A program made the translations under genes and the position numbers. From positions 124,001-188,000 of the forward strand of contig NZ_PVZG01000015.1 of the NCBI RefSeq assembly GCF_003002065.1: 64,000 nt of DNA. The letters are read 5' to 3'. Positions 61,922-64,000 of the stretch are shown here, in pieces; within the stretch, counting starts at the first letter, position 1, and the number at the start of each line of letters is the position of its first letter. The notes beneath the pieces are model-generated. The model ran no database searches. It had not been told where the DNA came from and was given only the letters and a program-made list of their open reading frames with translations. The stretch comes from Pseudosporangium ferrugineum (GTDB lineage Bacteria; Actinomycetota; Actinomycetes; Mycobacteriales; Micromonosporaceae).

Positions 61922-61936
61922 AGGTTTGCCTTACCT
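61922..61936. promoter_or_regulatory. Iron-box-like (IdeR/DmdR) site
   Basis: AGGTTTGCCTTACCT matches the core of the IdeR/DmdR1 consensus AGGTTAGGCTAACCT in 12 of 15 positions. It lies 96 bp before the DUF1540 gene and 120 bp before the GH26 gene. Confidence 0.5.
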
Positions 61937-61952
61937 TAATAATGGCGGAAAC

Positions 61953-61966
61953 CATTTCCGGAAATG
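61953..61966. promoter_or_regulatory. CATTTCCGGAAATG palindrome
   Basis: Perfect 14-bp palindrome in the divergent GH26/DUF1540 spacer. It contains the TTCCGGAAA core found near the deacetylase and xylanase genes; a further GGAAACC precedes it. Confidence 0.55.
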
Positions 61967-62031
61967 TCATCACGGTGCCGGGTGACGGCGTCTCGAATGG
62001 TTTATCGTCGAGGCGGGTGAAGGGGGTTCCG

Positions 62032-62319
62032 ATGACTCAGATGATGGAGATGCCGCGCGTGCAGACCTGCACCGTCAGCGGCTGCGGCTACAACCACAAC
62101 GGCTGTACGGCGTTCGCGATCACGATCGGCCGGGCCAGTTCGGAATGCGACACGTTCGTCGAGGGCGCGCAGGGCGGAATGGGCCGGGCGCTGGCTCAGG
62201 TGGGCGCGTGCAAGCGGGCCGAATGCGTGCACAACACCGATCTGGAATGCCACGCTCCGGCGATCACCGTGGGGGCCGCCGTCGATCGCGCCGATTGCCT
62301 CACTTTCGAGGCGCAGTAG
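62032..62319 (+). CDS. Tandem DUF1540 cysteine-rich protein
   Basis: Protein of 95 residues with AAGGGGG before ATG 62032. Two DUF1540 units, each with four Cys (13, 18, 25, 39 and 60, 65, 73, 89) and C-x-Y/H-N pattern, ending (C)-D/L-T-F. Small metal-binding protein by cysteine pattern. An iron-box-like site upstream suggests response to iron. Followed by a strong terminator. Confidence 0.86.
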   Translation: MTQMMEMPRVQTCTVSGCGYNHNGCTAFAITIGRASSECDTFVEGAQGGMGRALAQVGACKRAECVHNTDLECHAPAITVGAAVDRADCLTFEAQ

Positions 62320-62333
62320 CAGCCTCGCCTTCC

Positions 62334-62365
62334 GGCCGTCGCCCGTTCGGGGCGGCGGCCTTTTT
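62334..62365 (+). terminator. Rho-independent terminator after DUF1540 gene
   Basis: Stem GGCCGTCGCCC / GGGCGGCGGCC (one G-T pair), four- to five-base loop, then TTTTT. Fifteen bp after the stop. Confidence 0.82.
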
Positions 62366-62393
62366 CTTCGCCCCGGCGGCGGGGGGTGTTGAC

Positions 62394-62447
62394 CTCAGGG
62401 TGAGAAGACGCTAGGTTGTTCTCAGACCTAGTAATACTCACCTTGAG
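62394..62447. promoter_or_regulatory. Nested dyads, NrtR-type operator candidate
   Basis: CTCAGGGTGAG (62394-62404) and CTCACCTTGAG (62437-62447) are complementary with one mismatch and each fits the CTCA-N3-TGAG form of NrtR boxes. Between them CTAGGT (62411-62416) pairs with ACCTAG (62426-62431). They end 16 bp before the Nudix regulator start. Confidence 0.6.
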
Positions 62448-62463
62448 AGCAACTGGACGGACG

Positions 62464-63216
62464 ATGACGGACGAGCGGAGCTTCCTCGACGGCTACGACC
62501 CGGCGGCGTTCCCGGCCGTGGCGGTCACGGTCGACGTCGTCGCGCTGACCATCCGGGACGGGCGGCTGCACGTGCTGCTGGTCGAGCGCGGCGGGCACCC
62601 CTTCGCCGGGTGGCGGGCGCTGCCCGGCGGGTTCGTGCGCGACGAGCCGCTCGACGCCGCGGCCCTGCGCGAGCTCGGCGAGGAGACCGGCCTGCGGCCC
62701 GGGGAGGGGCCGCTCGAGCGGGTGCACCTGGAGCAGCTGCGGTCGTACGGCGACCCCGGCCGCGACCCCCGCATGCGGGTCTTCTCCGTCGCCTACCTCG
62801 CCTTCGCGCCCAGCCTGCCCGACCCCCGGGCCGGCACCGACGCCAGCGGGGCGTTCTGGGTGCCGGTCGACGAGGCCGGCGAGCTCGCCTTCGACCACGC
62901 GGCCATCCTCGCCGACGGGCTCGACCGGGCCCGGGCGAAGCTCGAGTACACGCCGCTGGCCACCGCCTTCGTCGGGCCCGAGTTCACCATCGCCGAGCTG
63001 CGGGCGGTCTACACCGCGGTGTGGGGCGAGGAGCTGCACGCCGGCAACTTCCACCGCAAGGTGCTGTCGGTGCCCGGGTTCGTGGAGAGCACCGGCGAGA
63101 CGGCCGCGCGGGCGGGGGAGCGCGGCGGGCCGAAGCCCCGGCTCTATCGCGCGGGCGACGCCCGGCTGCTGCATCCGGCCCTGCTGCGCCCGGCCCGCGA
63201 GGAGGACGTCCGATGA
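62464..63216 (+). CDS. NrtR-type Nudix-winged-helix regulator
   Basis: Protein of 250 residues. The N-terminal Nudix domain has the box GGFVRDEPLDAAALRELGEETGL; it keeps R-E-L-x-E-E. The C-terminal winged helix (about 155-240; FVGPEFTIAELRAVYTAVWG, NFHRKVLSVPGFVEST) is that of NrtR, which represses NAD synthesis and salvage genes and is released by ADP-ribose. Autoregulation is suggested by the boxes upstream. Overlaps the next gene by ATGA. Confidence 0.9.
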   Translation: MTDERSFLDGYDPAAFPAVAVTVDVVALTIRDGRLHVLLVERGGHPFAGWRALPGGFVRDEPLDAAALRELGEETGLRPGEGPLERVHLEQLRSYGDPGRDPRMRVFSVAYLAFAPSLPDPRAGTDASGAFWVPVDEAGELAFDHAAILADGLDRARAKLEYTPLATAFVGPEFTIAELRAVYTAVWGEELHAGNFHRKVLSVPGFVESTGETAARAGERGGPKPRLYRAGDARLLHPALLRPAREEDVR

Positions 63217-64000
63217 TCACGTTCGACGAGGCGGTGGCGGCGATCGAGGGCGCCCGGAGGTTTCCTGATCTGCTGAACGGGCCGCTTGCGGTTGCCCGGC
63301 CCGCGCACGCGTACCGGATGCTGTTGAAGATCGTGCACCCGGATGTCGCACCCGCGGGACGGCGCGAGAGTGCGACGCGGGCCGCCGCCAAGCTCTCCGC
63401 CCTCTGGGCGGACACCCGCCCGCGGCAGCTGAACACCCCGCGGGCCAGTTACCGGCTCGGGTCGCTCGTCGCGAGCGGTGACCTGGCCGACCTCCACGCG
63501 CTCGACGACGACGCGCTGCTGAAGATGCCGCGGCAGCCGGCCGACAACGACCTGATGCGCGCCGAGATCAGCGCGCTGACCACGCTGCACCGCGACGGCG
63601 ACCCGCGGCACCGCGCCTACGCGCCCCGGCTGATCGAGTCGTTCACCCACGAGGACGCGGCCGGGGTCCGGCGCACGGCGAGCATCCTCGCCCGCCAGGA
63701 CGGCTTCGTCCCGCTGACCGGCCTCGAACACCGGCTCGACCCGCGCGACGTCGCGTGGATGTGGCGGCGGCTGCTCACCGGCCTGGGCTGGGCGCACCGC
63801 GCGGGCGTGGTCCACGGCGCCGTCCTGCCCGAGCACGTGCTCATCCACCCCGGCGAGCACGGCCTGGTCCTCGTCGACTGGTGCTACAGCGTGGCCCCGG
63901 GCGCGACCGTGCCGGCTGTGGTCGCCCGCTACCGCGACGCGTATCCGCCCGAGGTGACCGGCCGGGGGTCGGCCACCGCCGCCACCGACATCCACATGGC
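63213..64000 (+). CDS. J-domain/protein kinase-like fusion, cut by window end
   Basis: At least 262 residues; the frame is open to the window end. Residues about 5-70 look like a J domain: helix, then AHAYRMLLKIVHPD with the HPD tripeptide (42-44), then a second charged helix. Residues 80-262 look like a protein kinase: Lys104 in ALLKMPR, Glu118 in the next helix, catalytic loop HGAVLPEHVLI (201-211) where HRD has become HGA, and Asp222 in VDWC for DFG. The missing catalytic Asp suggests a pseudokinase. Coupled to the NrtR-type gene. Confidence 0.75.
   Translation, partial: MITFDEAVAAIEGARRFPDLLNGPLAVARPAHAYRMLLKIVHPDVAPAGRRESATRAAAKLSALWADTRPRQLNTPRASYRLGSLVASGDLADLHALDDDALLKMPRQPADNDLMRAEISALTTLHRDGDPRHRAYAPRLIESFTHEDAAGVRRTASILARQDGFVPLTGLEHRLDPRDVAWMWRRLLTGLGWAHRAGVVHGAVLPEHVLIHPGEHGLVLVDWCYSVAPGATVPAVVARYRDAYPPEVTGRGSATAATDIHM

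Noticed and set aside
1..64000. CRISPR arrays, tRNA or rRNA genes, IS elements
   Set aside because: No spaced direct repeats, no cloverleaf with TTCGA arm, no transposase-like frame was seen while reading either strand.

Overview
The window is chromosomal DNA from a very high-GC filamentous actinomycete. Frequent GTG starts, abundant secreted polysaccharide-degrading enzymes, SapA-type secreted proteins, many one- and two-component regulators and HTH-nSTAND proteins all fit a Micromonosporaceae member (Actinoplanes-like). That placement is inference from gene content, not from a marker gene. I see no rRNA, tRNA, insertion sequence or CRISPR array.

Layout. 0-1.6 kb: NarL-type response regulator and a membrane protein. 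1.6-7.1 kb: a putative HEXXH metallopeptidase in lower-GC DNA, an S1 protease and a 1048-residue secreted protein. 7.2-11.3 kb: an HTH-nSTAND NTPase and a histidine kinase/response regulator pair. 11.3-17.2 kb: FAD monooxygenase with MFS exporter, a sugar-sensor-like GGDEF protein, and a zinc-type oxidoreductase. 17.3-19.9 kb: a three-gene ABC-2 exporter. 20-25.3 kb: GH2 enzyme, NodB deacetylase and alpha/beta hydrolase. 25.3-27.4 kb: MerR regulator divergent from SDR and quinone-oxidoreductase genes. 27.4-31.3 kb (minus): ECF sigma factor, polytopic zinc-finger anti-sigma candidate, two permeases and an ABC ATPase in one overlapping operon with the same promoter-like element twice. 31.5-35.9 kb: PQQ-like propeller protein, YunG-like protein, DsbA-VKOR pair, small acidic protein and HTH-TM-NBR1-Ig protein. 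35.9-41.1 kb: two SapA paralogues, an M36 metalloprotease and a GH11-CBM2 xylanase. 41.3-48.2 kb: AlkA-like glycosylase, DUF4396 protein under a copper-type palindrome, DoxX, CorA, PRPP synthetase, GH88/105, F420-type oxidoreductase and TetR. 48.2-53.1 kb: hybrid histidine kinase, Ser/Thr kinase and L,D-transpeptidase. 53.2-55.4 kb: a stand-alone divergent EF-Tu with a structured leader, and a GDSL lipase. 55.6-57.8 kb: molybdopterin oxidoreductase, FNR reductase and DUF6510. 57.8-59.8 kb: a SigE-family sigma gene, a membrane protein and a divergent secreted paralogue sharing a bidirectional ECF promoter. 59.8-64 kb: patatin, GH26-like mannanase, DUF1540 protein under an iron-box-like site, an NrtR-type Nudix regulator and a J-domain/kinase-like protein cut by the window end.

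Themes. (1) Extracellular degradation of plant and microbial polymers; three of these gene starts have a TTCCGGAAA-type palindrome upstream. (2) ECF sigma circuits whose promoters can be read directly. (3) Three candidate little-described systems: the SigE/paralogue-pair module, the NrtR/J-domain-kinase operon, and an EF-Tu that differs at residues known for elfamycin resistance. All functional statements come from reading motifs and translations; no database search was run.
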